A stretch of DNA of 64,000 nt from G963701675 sp963701675 (GTDB taxonomy: Bacteria; Planctomycetota; Planctomycetia; Gemmatales; Gemmataceae), in contig OY969623.1 in assembly GCA_963701675.1 (NCBI GenBank), positions 6,944,001 through 7,008,000 on the forward strand. Reading direction: 5' to 3'. The position numbers and the translations under genes were made by a program. Positions 1 to 9,946 of the stretch are shown here, one piece after another. The first letter of the stretch is position 1. The number at the start of each line of letters is the position of its first letter. The notes below the pieces were generated by a model. That model was not told where the DNA came from. It ran no database searches and saw only the letters and a program-made list of their open reading frames with translations.

Positions 1-1416
1 GCACGAAGATGTTCGGCCGCGTGTTCAGGTCCGCGGGCATCCCCTGAAACTTGTGGATCGTCGAGACGATGATGCCCGCGGTAATCGTCCTTCAGCAGCT
101 TGTTCAACGCCGCGATGCTGTGGGCGTGCTGGATGTTCTTGATGCCCAGCATCGCCAGGTTCCGCAGCATCTGATCTTCCAGCTCGTTGCGGTCGATCAG
201 CACCAGCACGGTCGGCTTGTCCGCCCCTGCCGCCTTGAAGAGCAGCTCCGCGGCCTTGATCATCGTGAAAGTCTTGCCGCTCCCCTGCGTGTGCCACACC
301 AGTCCGCGCCGCGCTTCGGTCTTCGGCGGCGCGGACAGACAGCGGTCCACGACGCGCTCCACGGCCGTCGTCTGGTGCTGGCGGAGGATGAACTTCTGGA
401 GTTCCTCGTCCTTCTCCGCGAAGAGGATGTAGTCCTTCAAGCAGTGCCAGCACGTGTCCGCGGTCGCAGAAGCTCTTGACCTTCGCCTCCAGGTTCCCCT
501 TCTGCTCGTTCTTCCAGTTGAAGATGTTGCGGCGGATCAGGTTCCAGGTGACGCCGTAGGAAAAGCCGATCGCCTCGGTGGCGGTGAAGACCATCTGCGG
601 CACGAACATTTCCGGCGTCTCGGCGTGGTAGCGGCGGACTTGATCGACGCCCAGCGCGATGGCCTCGTCCTTGGTCGCGTTCTTGCACTCGATCACCAGC
701 ACGGGGATGCCGTTGATGAGGAAGACTACGTCCTCGCGCGTGCCGTGCTTGCCGTTGTGGCAGTAAAACTCCTCGGTCACCTCGAAGACGTTGTTCTCCG
801 AGTTGTCGTAGTCGATCAGGATAAGGTTCAGCTCCCGCCCCTCGCCCTTGTCGTAGAAGGTCTTCGTGTTACGCAGGTAGCCGAGGAAGTCGCGGTTGCC
901 GGCGATGTCGGCGTGCAGCCGGCGCAGGTCACCGACCAGTGCCCCCGGACCTTCGGCGTACTTCGGGTTGAGCTCTCGAACCTGCGAATCGAGCAGGTCG
1001 TCGAAGTAAGGGGACGCCTCCGCCGCCTGCTCGGCCGGCGTGGTCTTGGTACGGTCGAACCCGCGCCGCCTCTCCGCTTCGCACCGCGACACGTACGTCC
1101 AGCCGATCGCCTCCGCGTAGGCGAGGATCCGGGCCTGGACGGTCTTGTACTCGGTAGGCTTCTCAGCTTTCCCTGTGGAGGGCACGGGATCGGACTCTGC
1201 GGCCTTCTTCTTTCTCCGCTCGATCCTCTCGGCACGCAATGCGGCAAGCCGTGCTTCAGCTTCGGGAGTCATGGGCACATCGAGGATCGACCCCTCCTCG
1301 CGAGGGATCTCCCAGAATGCCATGCCCAGGTAACGACCTTCGGCTTTCGCCCGATCGTTCATCCGCTTCATGATCTCGTCATTCGACATCTCGTCATTCG
1401 ACATTGGAGTGCTCAT
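1..1416 (-). CDS. hsdR: Type I restriction enzyme R subunit, N-terminal part, frameshifted, runs off window
   Basis: HsdR is the motor and nuclease subunit of type I restriction enzymes: it translocates DNA with ATP and cuts it. The PD-(D/E)xK nuclease core is visible at about residues 228-245 (E-D-V-V then E-C-K). The start at 1416 forms an ATGA overlap with the stop of the upstream gene; longer starts are possible. Reading continues in one frame to about 440, where an extra base (CAAG on the plus strand) breaks the frame. In the next frame a Walker A motif (TQGSGKT) and a following LIDRNELEDQ motif are intact. A second shift lies in the CCC run at 75-77, after which an STIHKFQGM helicase motif resumes. 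The 3' part lies outside the window. The shifts look like sequencing errors or early decay; hsdM shows the same pattern. Confidence 0.88.
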
Positions 1417-2081
1417 AGTCTTGGCATGCAAATGACGTATTCCTGAACTTCGTAGTGAAGCGCCGGATACTTTCCCCTTAATCTCCCCACTAGAACGGTG
1501 GCAGCCTGCTCAAACTTCTCATTGCTCATCCCCAGACTATCGGTGCGGTAAACGACCAAGCTCCCTTTCCCTTTCAAGGCGAACGTGGCGCCGTTGAAGC
1601 CGCAGTCTTGTACCACATCGACGATTTCCACGGCTTCGGCCAGAATGATTGCCGCATTCAGCCTGACGGTAAGTCCCAGTCGCAGCTCCGGATCGTGCTC
1701 TCCTTCCCGCAGTTTTCGGGCGATGAGGATCGTCTCCTGGGCGTGCCGCTTGCCGAATTCCGCGGCCGCCGCTAACACGTGATCGCCCGCTCCCTCGACA
1801 TGCACATCATACGTCGGTTCCATCTGACCCTGGTAAATACCGAATGCCTCGTGGTCCAGGTGAAGAACCGTCACCCCATGCCGGACAAACGTCTCCCTCA
1901 GTTCGTCCTTGCTTTGCGACGTGATCTGCAGGGCAAGAGCCGCCGCCTCGCTGAATTCTCCGGCAGCGAAGTGGCCGTTCATTCGCTTCGTGAGGTCCGC
2001 GATGATCGCGTCCGGGTTCTTCTCCTGGGCACTCGTGATGCCGACCTGGTGTTCGTCGGATGGTTGCTCTGGGGACGGCAT
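1413..2081 (-). CDS. Unknown protein encoded between hsdS and hsdR
   Basis: An intact gene of about 222 residues sits inside the hsd operon, about 100 bases after hsdS, and overlaps the hsdR start by four bases (ATGA), so it is probably translationally coupled to hsdR. I do not recognise the family. The protein has no signal peptide or clear membrane segment. The N-terminal half is acidic and Ala-rich, looks helical (around NGHFAAGEFSEAAALA) and resembles a TPR-like hairpin. The middle has an ARKLREGEHDPELR stretch, and the C-terminal half alternates hydrophobic residues and looks like an alpha/beta domain. A TTG start three bases upstream is possible. Its position suggests an accessory or regulatory part in the restriction system, but nothing in the sequence proves this. 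Confidence 0.7.
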   Translation of the reverse strand: MPSPEQPSDEHQVGITSAQEKNPDAIIADLTKRMNGHFAAGEFSEAAALALQITSQSKDELRETFVRHGVTVLHLDHEAFGIYQGQMEPTYDVHVEGAGDHVLAAAAEFGKRHAQETILIARKLREGEHDPELRLGLTVRLNAAIILAEAVEIVDVVQDCGFNGATFALKGKGSLVVYRTDSLGMSNEKFEQAATVLVGRLRGKYPALHYEVQEYVICMPRL

Positions 2082-2683
2082 CAATGTATTTTACGGCGAC
2101 GTGCCGTGCGAAGTCCATCGACCAATAGCGACCGCGATGCCTATTTGAACGGTCTGGTGCATGCCGGTTTGCCGGCCGTCACACGACTCCCGCCGCTTGG
2201 CCGGCTTCTTCCAGTGCCCAGAGGTCGAGATCGTGGACGCGGACCTGCGCGGTCATGAGTTGGTGGAGGAGCGTGCGGAAGAGGGCTGACAGACGCTTGC
2301 GCAATCCGAGATGCACGGCTCGCTTTGCATCCGTTTGCCGCAGGGCTTGACTGATATGCCTCTGCTCAGGAATCGGCGGCAGCGCAATCACCAGGTCCAG
2401 GAGTTTGCCGGGCGATGTATGGCGCACCTTTGATCCTGTCGCCGTTAATCCGACCTGTGCCTTAATCTCGGCTCGATTGAAAAAATAAAACAGGAACTCT
2501 TTGATGAGTTTTTTCTCGTTGAGGGAAGTGACCAACCCAAGCCGCTGATTATGGAGATAGGTTCCCTCCGCAGGCACGAGCGCCGCTGATCCGAGTAGGC
2601 CTGCCTTTTGCTCTGTCATTGCTATCAAAAGATCATTCGCGGCAAGCGTGTAGCCCGCCGGAACTTCTCCGATGTAATACTTA

Positions 2684-3575
2684 GAGCGCCTAACAAAATG
2701 ACCTAGGTCGAAACAGTTACGGTTGTTAATGTCATGGGCGTACAAGGAGGTACGATCATGGCCAAGGTACTGCTGGACGATTCGTTATGGGCGGAACTCG
2801 AACCCCATCTTCCGAAGGCCAAGCCCCGACGACGACGATTTCCAGGTCGCAAGCCCATCGGCAATCGACAGGCTCTGACGGGCATTCTCTTCGTGCTCCA
2901 AACGGGCATTCCCTGGGAGTATCTGCCGCAGGAACTTGGTTGCGGCAGTGGGATGACTTGCTGGCGACGCCTGCGCGATTGGGGACGGCTCGGCGTCTGG
3001 GACAAACTCCACCGGGTTATGTTGGCCAAGTTGCGCGAGGCCGACAAGATCGATTGGTCTCGCGCGGTTGCGGATTCCGCGTCCGTGCGCGCCGTTTTTG
3101 GGGGGCGGACACCGGCCCCAACCCCACCGATCGCCGCAAAAAAGGCTCGAAACACCATGTGGTCACGGACGCCAACGGCATTCCGTTGGCAGCCCAGGTC
3201 AGTGCCGCGAATCGTCACGACGTGACCCAACTGCTGACGTTGGTCGATGCGATCCCGTCGATCGGCGGGAAGCCCGGCCGACCTCGTCATCGGCCGCAAC
3301 GGGTTCAAGGTGATCGGGCTTACCATTCGGAACCGCATCGCAAGGAACTGCGTAGACGCGGTATCACGCCGGTGCTGGCCAAGCGCGGTGCCGAACACGG
3401 CAGCGGACTGGGGGTATTCCGGTGGGTCGTCGAACGGACGCTGAGTTGGCTGCATCAATATCGTCGCTTGCGTGTCCGCTACGAACGTCGCGCCGACATT
3501 CATCGAGCATTCCTTACGTTGGGATGTAGCTTGATCTGCTACAAGTGCTTGGTTGGGTCATTTTGTTAGAGGCTC
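2684..3575 (+). mobile_element. IS5-family insertion sequence, copy 1
   Basis: The element is 892 bases long. The terminal inverted repeats are GAGCGCCTAACAAAATGACC at the left and GAGCCTCTAACAAAATGACC at the right (read inward), matching at 18 of 20. A TTA at 2681-2683 and at 3577-3579 is the target duplication; one extra T at 3576 lies between element and duplication. Duplications of TNA type, the 0.9 kb length, and a two-frame transposase fit the IS427 subgroup of IS5. Copy 2 at 28097-28988 is identical as far as I could compare, except for one base (A at 3308, G at 28721), so transposition was recent. It is inserted in hsdS. Confidence 0.95.
2758..3569 (+). CDS. IS5-family transposase OrfAB, made by -1 frameshift, copy 1
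   Basis: This is a DDE transposase in two overlapping frames. OrfA (ATG at 2758, preceded by AAGGAGG) carries the DUF4096-like N-terminal domain and the first catalytic Asp (ADSASVRA). OrfB carries the second Asp (VVTDANG) and the Glu (FRWVVERT). The frames meet at T5G6 (3095-3105), a slippery run that fits programmed -1 frameshifting, giving a product of about 270 residues that reads VRAVFGGADTGPNP across the junction. Because the same arrangement occurs in both copies it is likely functional and not an error, unlike the other frameshifts in this window. A TTG or ATG at 2734 would add eight residues. Confidence 0.92.
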
Positions 3576-4379
3576 TTTAGTCCGCTCGCCCTGATGTCGG
3601 AATCCACCCACCTCATCAAAGTGGCCGGGAGTCATCAGGATTCGTTGGCCCTCCGAACGGAAGTAGGTACCGTCGAAGGCATATCCGTGTTTTATCGCTA
3701 ACAAGTCGCGCAGTGGCGCCACCGTCCAACTCTCCGGCACCGGGCCGATCTCGGTCTGTTTGACCGGCTCGCCGCGGGTGCCCTCGGTGAAGAGCTTGTG
3801 CATGAGGGCCTTCTTGAGTTCGGCGGTAAGGGAGATCAGCCGCTCCTGCCGCTCGATGGCCCGCTGCACCGCCCAGAGCACAGTCGCGATCTGACTTTGC
3901 TCTTTCCGCGGAGGAAGGATCACCTTTTGTGTCTTGACCCGGGTTGAAGTGATGGAGGGAACAGTGCCCGGGCTTGATAGTGTTGCAAGCTCGATGTGCT
4001 GAAACCAGAAGAACAGGAACTCGGGCGCACAAGCCTCGCTGTCAGTGACGGTCACGCCCATGACGTTGTTGTCCACGACTGCGGTGCTCGCCAGAATTCT
4101 CTTTTTGTTCGTGTAGATCGTTGCTCCGATCTTCGGGAACGCGATGGTCTTGGCGTCGAAAGCGCGTCCACCGAGTTCACCAAGCTCCGTCTCGGAGATG
4201 TAGTTGTTGGCGCGGTGCATCCACGTCGAATTGCCGTCAGCATTCATGTCGGAAACTTTGTAGAACGGGAGTTGTCCGTCGCTCCGTCCCTGCAACGCAA
4301 CTGGGAAACCCGTTCCCCCCCGCGCTTCAGCGAAGGAACCAAGCGTCCGCTCAGTCCAGTCAGCTGGCCACATTGACAT

Positions 4380-5936
4380 TTAGATCCCCACCTTGGCAAG
4401 CACCGCCCGCAACCCCGCGTTCGCTTCCGCCGCCTCCGCATCCAGTGCCTGCAGCTCCTCCAGAATCTCCACGATCGGCCGGTGCGTCTCGGCGTCGGCG
4501 ACGTGGATGTAGCGGGACGGCGAGATGTTGTAATCCTCCTTCGCCACCTGCTCGCGTGTGACGATCTTGGCGAACTTCTCCTCTGCCTGCCACGCCAGGA
4601 ACGCCGTCGCGATCCGCTCGATGCCGGCGGCCGGGATGAAGTTCTTCGGGTCGCCCTTCTCCACCACCTGGCTGGCGTTGACGAGGAACAGCTTGCCCTT
4701 GCGGTCCTTGGGCTTGTTCCGGTTCAGGAACAAGCAGGATGCCCGGCGCGCTGGTGTTGTAGAACAGGTTTTCCGGCAGGTAGATCACGCCCTCGATCAC
4801 GTCCTGCTCGACGAACCACTGGCGGACGGCTTTCTCCTTGTTCTTGTTGGCGTTGCCGCTGCCGCGGGAGGCGGCGCCGGTGTCGAGCACGATGGCGGCC
4901 CGGCCATCGCGGTTCAGCGAGGCGAGGATGTGCTGCGCCCAGCCCCAGTCGGCCGACTGCGCGCCGGGGAAGCCGGCCCCCTGCGGGAAGCGGCCCAGCT
5001 CGTCGGCGTCGTAGTCCTCTTCCTTGAACCAGTCCTGGTTCCACATAGGATTGGAGACGACGCGGTCGAACGTCTGGAGGCGATTTCCGGCGCGGAACTT
5101 GGGGTTCTTGAACGTGTCGCCGATCTCGATCGTCCCCTCCATGTCGTGGATGATCGTGTTCATGTTCGCCATGGCCCAGGTGGTGGCGACGTACTCCTGC
5201 CCGTGCATCTTCAGCGGCGCGTACTTCTTCTTGCTTCGCAGCTTCATCTTGTCGTCGAGCACGTGCTCGCAGGCGATCAAGAGGCCCGCCGAGCCGCAGC
5301 AGGGGTCGTAGATGCTCAGGCCCGGTTCGGGGTCCATGATCCGGGCCATGATCCGGGCGACTTCCGGCGGCGTGAAGAACTCGCCGGCCGACTGGCCGCT
5401 CCCCTCGGCGAACTTGCGGATCAGGTACTCGTAGCTGCGGCCGATGATGTCGGCCTCGACGTCCTTGAGGCCCAGACGCTTCTCGCTGATGCGCTCGATG
5501 AGGTTGGAGAGGCGGTCGTCGTCGATGTCGCGCTGGCCGTGGGTCGTCGCGTTGAAGTCCATCCGGTCGATGATGCCTTCGAGCGCCGGATTGGCCTTTG
5601 CGATGTCGTGCAGGTAGGTCGTCAGGCTCTCGCCGATCTTGCCGGTCAGCTTGCGGATAACGGACCAGACAGGGTCGTTCGGGGTCCTGCGGCTTGAGCG
5701 GCAGGTAGAAGCGGACGAGCTTGTGGTCCTTTTCGACGAGCTTGAACGCCTTGGCGCGCGAGCCGACCTCGACGGCGATGCGGTTCAGCTCGTCGTCGAA
5801 GACGTCGCAGAGCCGTTTGGTAAAGATCAAGCGGAAGAATGAAGTCCTTGAACTTCGGGGCCTCCTGCGCCCCGCGGATGCTGCACGCAGCGTCCCAAAT
5901 CCAGGACTCGAGCGACTTGTCGTTGGAGTGGTTCAT
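4380..5936 (-). CDS. hsdM: Type I DNA methyltransferase M subunit, three apparent frameshifts
   Basis: HsdM is the N6-adenine methyltransferase subunit. The HsdM N-terminal helical domain is read in three pieces: [18 protein letters not shown], then [13 protein letters not shown], then [16 protein letters not shown]. The catalytic domain follows in one frame, with [14 protein letters not shown], the SAM-binding [10 protein letters not shown] (motif I) and the catalytic SNPMW (motif IV). The C-terminal part ([20 protein letters not shown] to the end) lies in another frame. The breaks are at about 5829 and 4732 (each one extra A in a CAAG context on the plus strand) and in the G4 run at 5681-5684. 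Removing the extra bases restores a protein of about 518 residues, the normal length. It is the first gene of the operon; its TAA stop directly abuts the hsdS ATG. Confidence 0.9.
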
Positions 5937-6082
5937 TATCCGTGGGTGGGCTTAAATGCGAGGATCAGAACCTATTGATACGGAGACGCAAGCATTCTAG
6001 CAGCCGCAGGCTGGAACCGTAAAGCAAGAAGGCCGACTAGAAGCCGCAAGCACGCGCCGAGCTTCACAACAATCCATCCACA

Positions 6083-9000
6083 TCAATCCCCGCCTTCAAG
6101 GTCTGCCACGAAGTTACGAAAATCATCTCGTTCCCGCAGCCCTGCGAAAGCAGAAGTCGTTTTCAGATCGTCGATGTGCTTCCGCTCTTTGAAATGGCCA
6201 TGTTCGCGGCACTTGTGGAGGAGCGTTAATGCCCCGGTGGAGTATCGTTCGTTCAGGTCGGATTCGCTGGTGTGTGCGGATGCAAGTGCATAAATGGATG
6301 CGCATTGGTAGATTCGTTCACCGCTTGCATTCGGCTCGTTAGCCAAAGCGTCCGCCTCGGTTACGGCCTTGGCCGGCTCGACGCGCGCGTAGCACAAAGC
6401 GCGTTGGAGGCGTAACGTAACTTGCAACGGGCCGTCGTCAAGGAGGAGCGACTGATTCCAGTCTTCGATCGCATCGACGAAACGTCCCATGTTGCCGAAT
6501 GCCTGAGCACGAGCGGTGTGGGCGATGCGCAGGTTTCTCCGTGCGCTCAACATCCGAGGATCCTGCTGGACCAGTTTGGACAAAATGTCGATTCCTTGTT
6601 GATAGTGCGGAAGGGACTCCGCGGATTTGCCGCACAATCGAAGGCTGGTCCCCAGATTACAACATGCACTGCCCATCCCGAGCAGGTACTCCGGCACGTC
6701 GGGAGCATCGACAACCAACGGTTTGTAAACGGCCAGCGCGAGGATATGCTCGGCTTCAGCTTCGGGAAAGCGTTGTCGACGATCGAGGACTCCGCCAAGC
6801 AAGCTATGGGTTCGCGCAAGGTCGCGCCGGTAGCTGGAAATGGTTGGAAACTCGTTCGTCAAGCCCTTCTGGATGGCCAGAGCACGGCGAAGCTCACTCT
6901 CGACGCTGGAATCATCGTTAACTTCGGCGAAAAGATTCGCCAATTCCTGATGTCCCTTCGCCAGATCGCTTCGGTATTCCGGTTCGTCGGGAAAATCGCC
7001 GACCAGCTTCTCACGGATCGCACTCGCTTCTCGAAACTCCGTTTCCGCTTTATCGCGCATCTGCCGACTTCTGAGGATGGCGCCGAGATTGTGACGGGAC
7101 TGAGCCAATTGGTAGCGGATTTCCGCCCCACGGGGTTGTTCGCTGACTAATTGGAAGCGAATCGCTAGCGCACGACGGCACTCGGATTCTGCTTCGTCCA
7201 AGCCGCCCGTGTCATGTAAAACGCTGCCGAGGTGGGTGTGCGCAATCGCCATGTCGCTTCGGAAAATGAAAGAGTCTGGGTGCTCGCGTACTAGCCTGTC
7301 AAGTACCGCAAGGGCTTCCCGTAAGTGCTTGGTGGCTTGGGTCCGGTTCCCCGTGTCCCGAAACAGCCTCCCACGGTTCACGAGCGTCTTTGCCAGGAAC
7401 TTGGGATGTTCCGTACTTCCGGGGCATTCATCGGCCAATTGAGCAAAAGCGGCCTGGGCACTTTCGTACGATGCCATTGCTTCCTTAGTCTCACCCAAAC
7501 GGCTTTGCAGTCTTCCCACGTTGAACAGCCCGACCGCCCGAATGGCTCGCCCTTCCTCGGTCTCGTCACGGAGGATCGCGAGCGACTCATATTCCTCGAT
7601 GATCTTTCGCAGAAATGCCCTGTCCTTCTGGTTGAGTTTGACCTGTCGCGCCATCTGTTGCTCGACAAAATCGTCGGTCAATGCCCGGAGCGCGCTCCGC
7701 GTCCGCTGAAACGCTTGTGTAGCCTGGCCGAGCGCCTTCTCCTTTTCGTCGCTTTCTTTTTTGGCAAGCGTGCTCTCGCCTTCGGCCCGGATGAGTCCAA
7801 TTGTCGTACCCACAATGCCGGCGCTGAGCGCCAGGACGATAATCATCGCCGCCACTACCACACCCCGGTTGCGCCGAACAAATTTTCGTAATCGATAGGT
7901 GCGACTGGGCGGTCCCGCCAGCACAGGCTGGTCATCCAAATAGCAGCGAACGTCCTTGGCGAGGGCATCCGCGGTCTGGTACCGTCGGGCCCGATCTTTC
8001 TCCAAACACTTGAGCGTAATCCAATCGAGATCGCCGCGCACGTCCTTGCAAGTAATCCCTTGCTCGCGCGGCGGGCTGGTGAGGTGTTGGCTGGGCGGTG
8101 TCGGATCGACTTCACGAATTATCCGCAGTAACTCGTAGATTTGAACGTCGGCCGGGCGCCGGGCAAACGGCGTCTCGCCGACCAGGAGCTCGAACAAGAT
8201 CACGCCGAGGGAATACACGTCGCTGCGGGTGTCGATGTCCTGCACTTGGGGATCGGCTTGCTCCGGGCTCATGTATTCTGGCGTGCCGACCAGCATCCCG
8301 GCTTCCGTTCGCAACGTCGCGCGCCTGTCGACGGCCCGCGCGATGCCGAAGTCGATGATCTTGGTCGTCGGTTTTCCGTCGTACTCTGCCACCAGGACAT
8401 TCGACGGTTTCAAGTCGCGGTGAATGATTCCCTTCTGATGCGCGTGCTGCACGGCCTGGCAAATCGTGATGAAAAGTTCGAGCCGTCGGCGGAGAGGGAT
8501 TCGTTTCCTGGCAATATGTCGTAACGGGCTTGCCGTTGACCAGTTCCATAACAAAGAATGGCCAACCGGACTCCGTCATGCCGCCGTCCACCACACGGGC
8601 GATGTTCGGATGATCCATGCGGGCCAGTGTCTGCCGCTCGGCGTCGAAGCGGGCGACGATGGTCTCCGAATCCAGGCCTGGACGCAGGACTTTAAGCGCG
8701 ACATCTTGCTCCAGCCGCGGATGCATGGCGCGATAAACCGTTCCCATACCGCCGTGGCCCAATTCTTCCTTAAGTCGGTAGCCGTTGATCACCGCGCCGG
8801 CCTGGGCAGCATCGCCGACGACGGCGGTGGTCCAGAACGCCTGCGGGAGCGTCGGAAATCGACTCGCGTATTCGGCCGGCGCCGGTGTTTCCCCGGCATT
8901 TCGACGGTAGTGGAGTTCGACGCGCACCAGTTCGCCGAGCAACTCCGTTCGCTCTGGATCCTGGATGTCGCCGAGATATGCCTCGATCGCGGGCTTAGCA

Positions 9001-9101
9001 CCGCTCTTCCATGCCAGTTCGAACGTGTCGCAGATCTGTTCTTGAGAACAGATCTGGCCGCGCAGTGCGTCCAAACCGCAAGCGTCGATTGAATTACTCA
9101 T
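6083..9101 (-). CDS. Membrane Ser/Thr protein kinase with TPR-like repeats, one frameshift
   Basis: This is a Hanks-type kinase of the planctomycete PknB-like group. An N-terminal region of about 120 residues precedes the kinase domain: Gly loop (LGHGGMGTVYRA), catalytic Lys (VALKVL), HRDLKPSN, DFG (IIDFGIAR) and GTPEYMSPEQ. A single transmembrane helix (VVVAAMIIVLALSAGIVGTTIGLI) follows, then a tail of about 500 residues rich in Ala and helix pairs that looks like TPR repeats. The frame breaks once, in a TTT run at 8504-8506, between ELVNGKPVTTYCQE and RIPLRRRLELFITICQAV; removing one base joins them. The start overlaps the stop of the sigma-factor gene as ATGA, so the two are coupled. It probably senses an external or periplasmic state and acts with that sigma factor. 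Confidence 0.9.
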
Positions 9102-9733
9102 GCGGCGGCTCCTGCTGCTTCCCAAATCGTGCGGATCGCGCGCAGTTTGCGCTCGATCGTAGCCGGCGATTTGTCCAACTTCTCGGCGATTTCAGCAGTG
9201 CTGTAGCCTTCCATTCGCCACCGCGCGATTGATGCCAGCTCGGAGTCCTGAAGCGAAGCGAGTAGCTGATCGTATTCTTCCGCCAACTGTGCGGCGAATT
9301 CCGGCGTGGGTTCGTCGCCGATAATCTGCTCGAGTCCCGCCGTTTCTTTAGAGACGCCGTTTGAGCCGATGAATGCCGATTCGCCACGGACTGCGCCACC
9401 GCCGCGCTTCTGCCGAGCGGAGTCGCGAACCAGATGCAAGGCTTTCCGTGCGGTTATCGTTGCGAGCAATTGCCAAAGATTGTCGCGGTCGTTCAGGTTT
9501 GGAAATCGGCCGCGTTCCGCACCCAAGCACAAACTGTGAAACGCGCTGAGCGCGAGATCTTCTTCGTCGGCCACTCGTCGAGGCTGATTACGCAGCTTGA
9601 CGCGCGCCAACCCGATAAGCCTTTGAAAATACTCGTGCCATAACCGCTCCGCGGCAACATGGTCGCCCGCTCTAAGCTGGCCTATCCAGGTTGTGATCGA
9701 TTCGGCTGCCATCGGTTCTAAGCTCGTGTCCAC
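9098..9733 (-). CDS. ECF-type RNA polymerase sigma factor
   Basis: This 211-residue protein looks like a planctomycete ECF sigma factor (Sigma70_ECF type). Region 2 is visible around WHEYFQRLIGLARVKL and EDLALSAFHSL. The C-terminal helix-turn-helix region 4 is around RWRMEGYSTAEIAEKLDKSPATIERKLRAIRTIW. The two regions are joined by a long, poorly conserved linker. It is the upstream member of a two-gene unit with the Ser/Thr kinase, four-base stop/start overlap. Such sigma-kinase pairs are thought to replace the usual anti-sigma control by phosphorylation; here that is inference from gene order. Confidence 0.9.
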   Translation of the reverse strand: MDTSLEPMAAESITTWIGQLRAGDHVAAERLWHEYFQRLIGLARVKLRNQPRRVADEEDLALSAFHSLCLGAERGRFPNLNDRDNLWQLLATITARKALHLVRDSARQKRGGGAVRGESAFIGSNGVSKETAGLEQIIGDEPTPEFAAQLAEEYDQLLASLQDSELASIARWRMEGYSTAEIAEKLDKSPATIERKLRAIRTIWEAAGAAA

Positions 9734-9946
9734 GTCATAAGTGCCTGCGCCCGAAGGACATTCTAGATCGCGTCATCACCCGTTCGCAACTGTCGACGTG
9801 GCGAATTCTCGAAAAAAACAATTCCGGTGATGGGTCCGCGACATTGATGGGCATCTCCTCTACGTGAACTCGTTACTTCGCAGCCGGCACGCCGGTCCTG
9901 ACCCGGCCTGTCGGTATCAAACCTGGTCAGGCATTGGACTCATATC

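Larger units (their letters stand above)
2179..4379 (-). pseudogene. hsdS: Type I restriction specificity subunit, interrupted by an IS element
   Basis: HsdS carries two target-recognition domains and directs the HsdM and HsdR subunits to the recognition sequence. The first part (4379 down to about 3580) has a first TRD beginning WTERTLGSFAEARGG and a conserved spacer helix region (PPRKEQSQIATVLWAVQRAIERQERLI). The second part (2683-2179) continues the second TRD (YYIGEVPAGYTL) and ends with the second spacer repeat (PPIPEQRHISQALRQTD). Removing the IS plus one TTA duplication restores the frame as ERTK-YYIGE, giving about 434 residues, a normal HsdS length. As it stands, translation stops inside the IS after ERTKEPLTK. 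The ATG directly follows the hsdM stop codon, so the pair was an operon. Loss of the second TRD should abolish or change specificity. Confidence 0.9.

Noticed and set aside
454..1446. Long plus-strand reading frame opposite hsdR (330 codons)
   Set aside because: It is an antisense shadow of hsdR; the minus-strand frame has the PD-(D/E)xK and Walker A motifs, while this one has only low-complexity Val/Arg sequence.
2703..3503. Minus-strand frame of 266 codons inside the IS, with an equal one in copy 2
   Set aside because: Shadow of the transposase; the DDE motifs are on the plus strand.
4558..5697. Plus-strand frame of 379 codons opposite hsdM
   Set aside because: Antisense shadow; hsdM motifs are on the minus strand.
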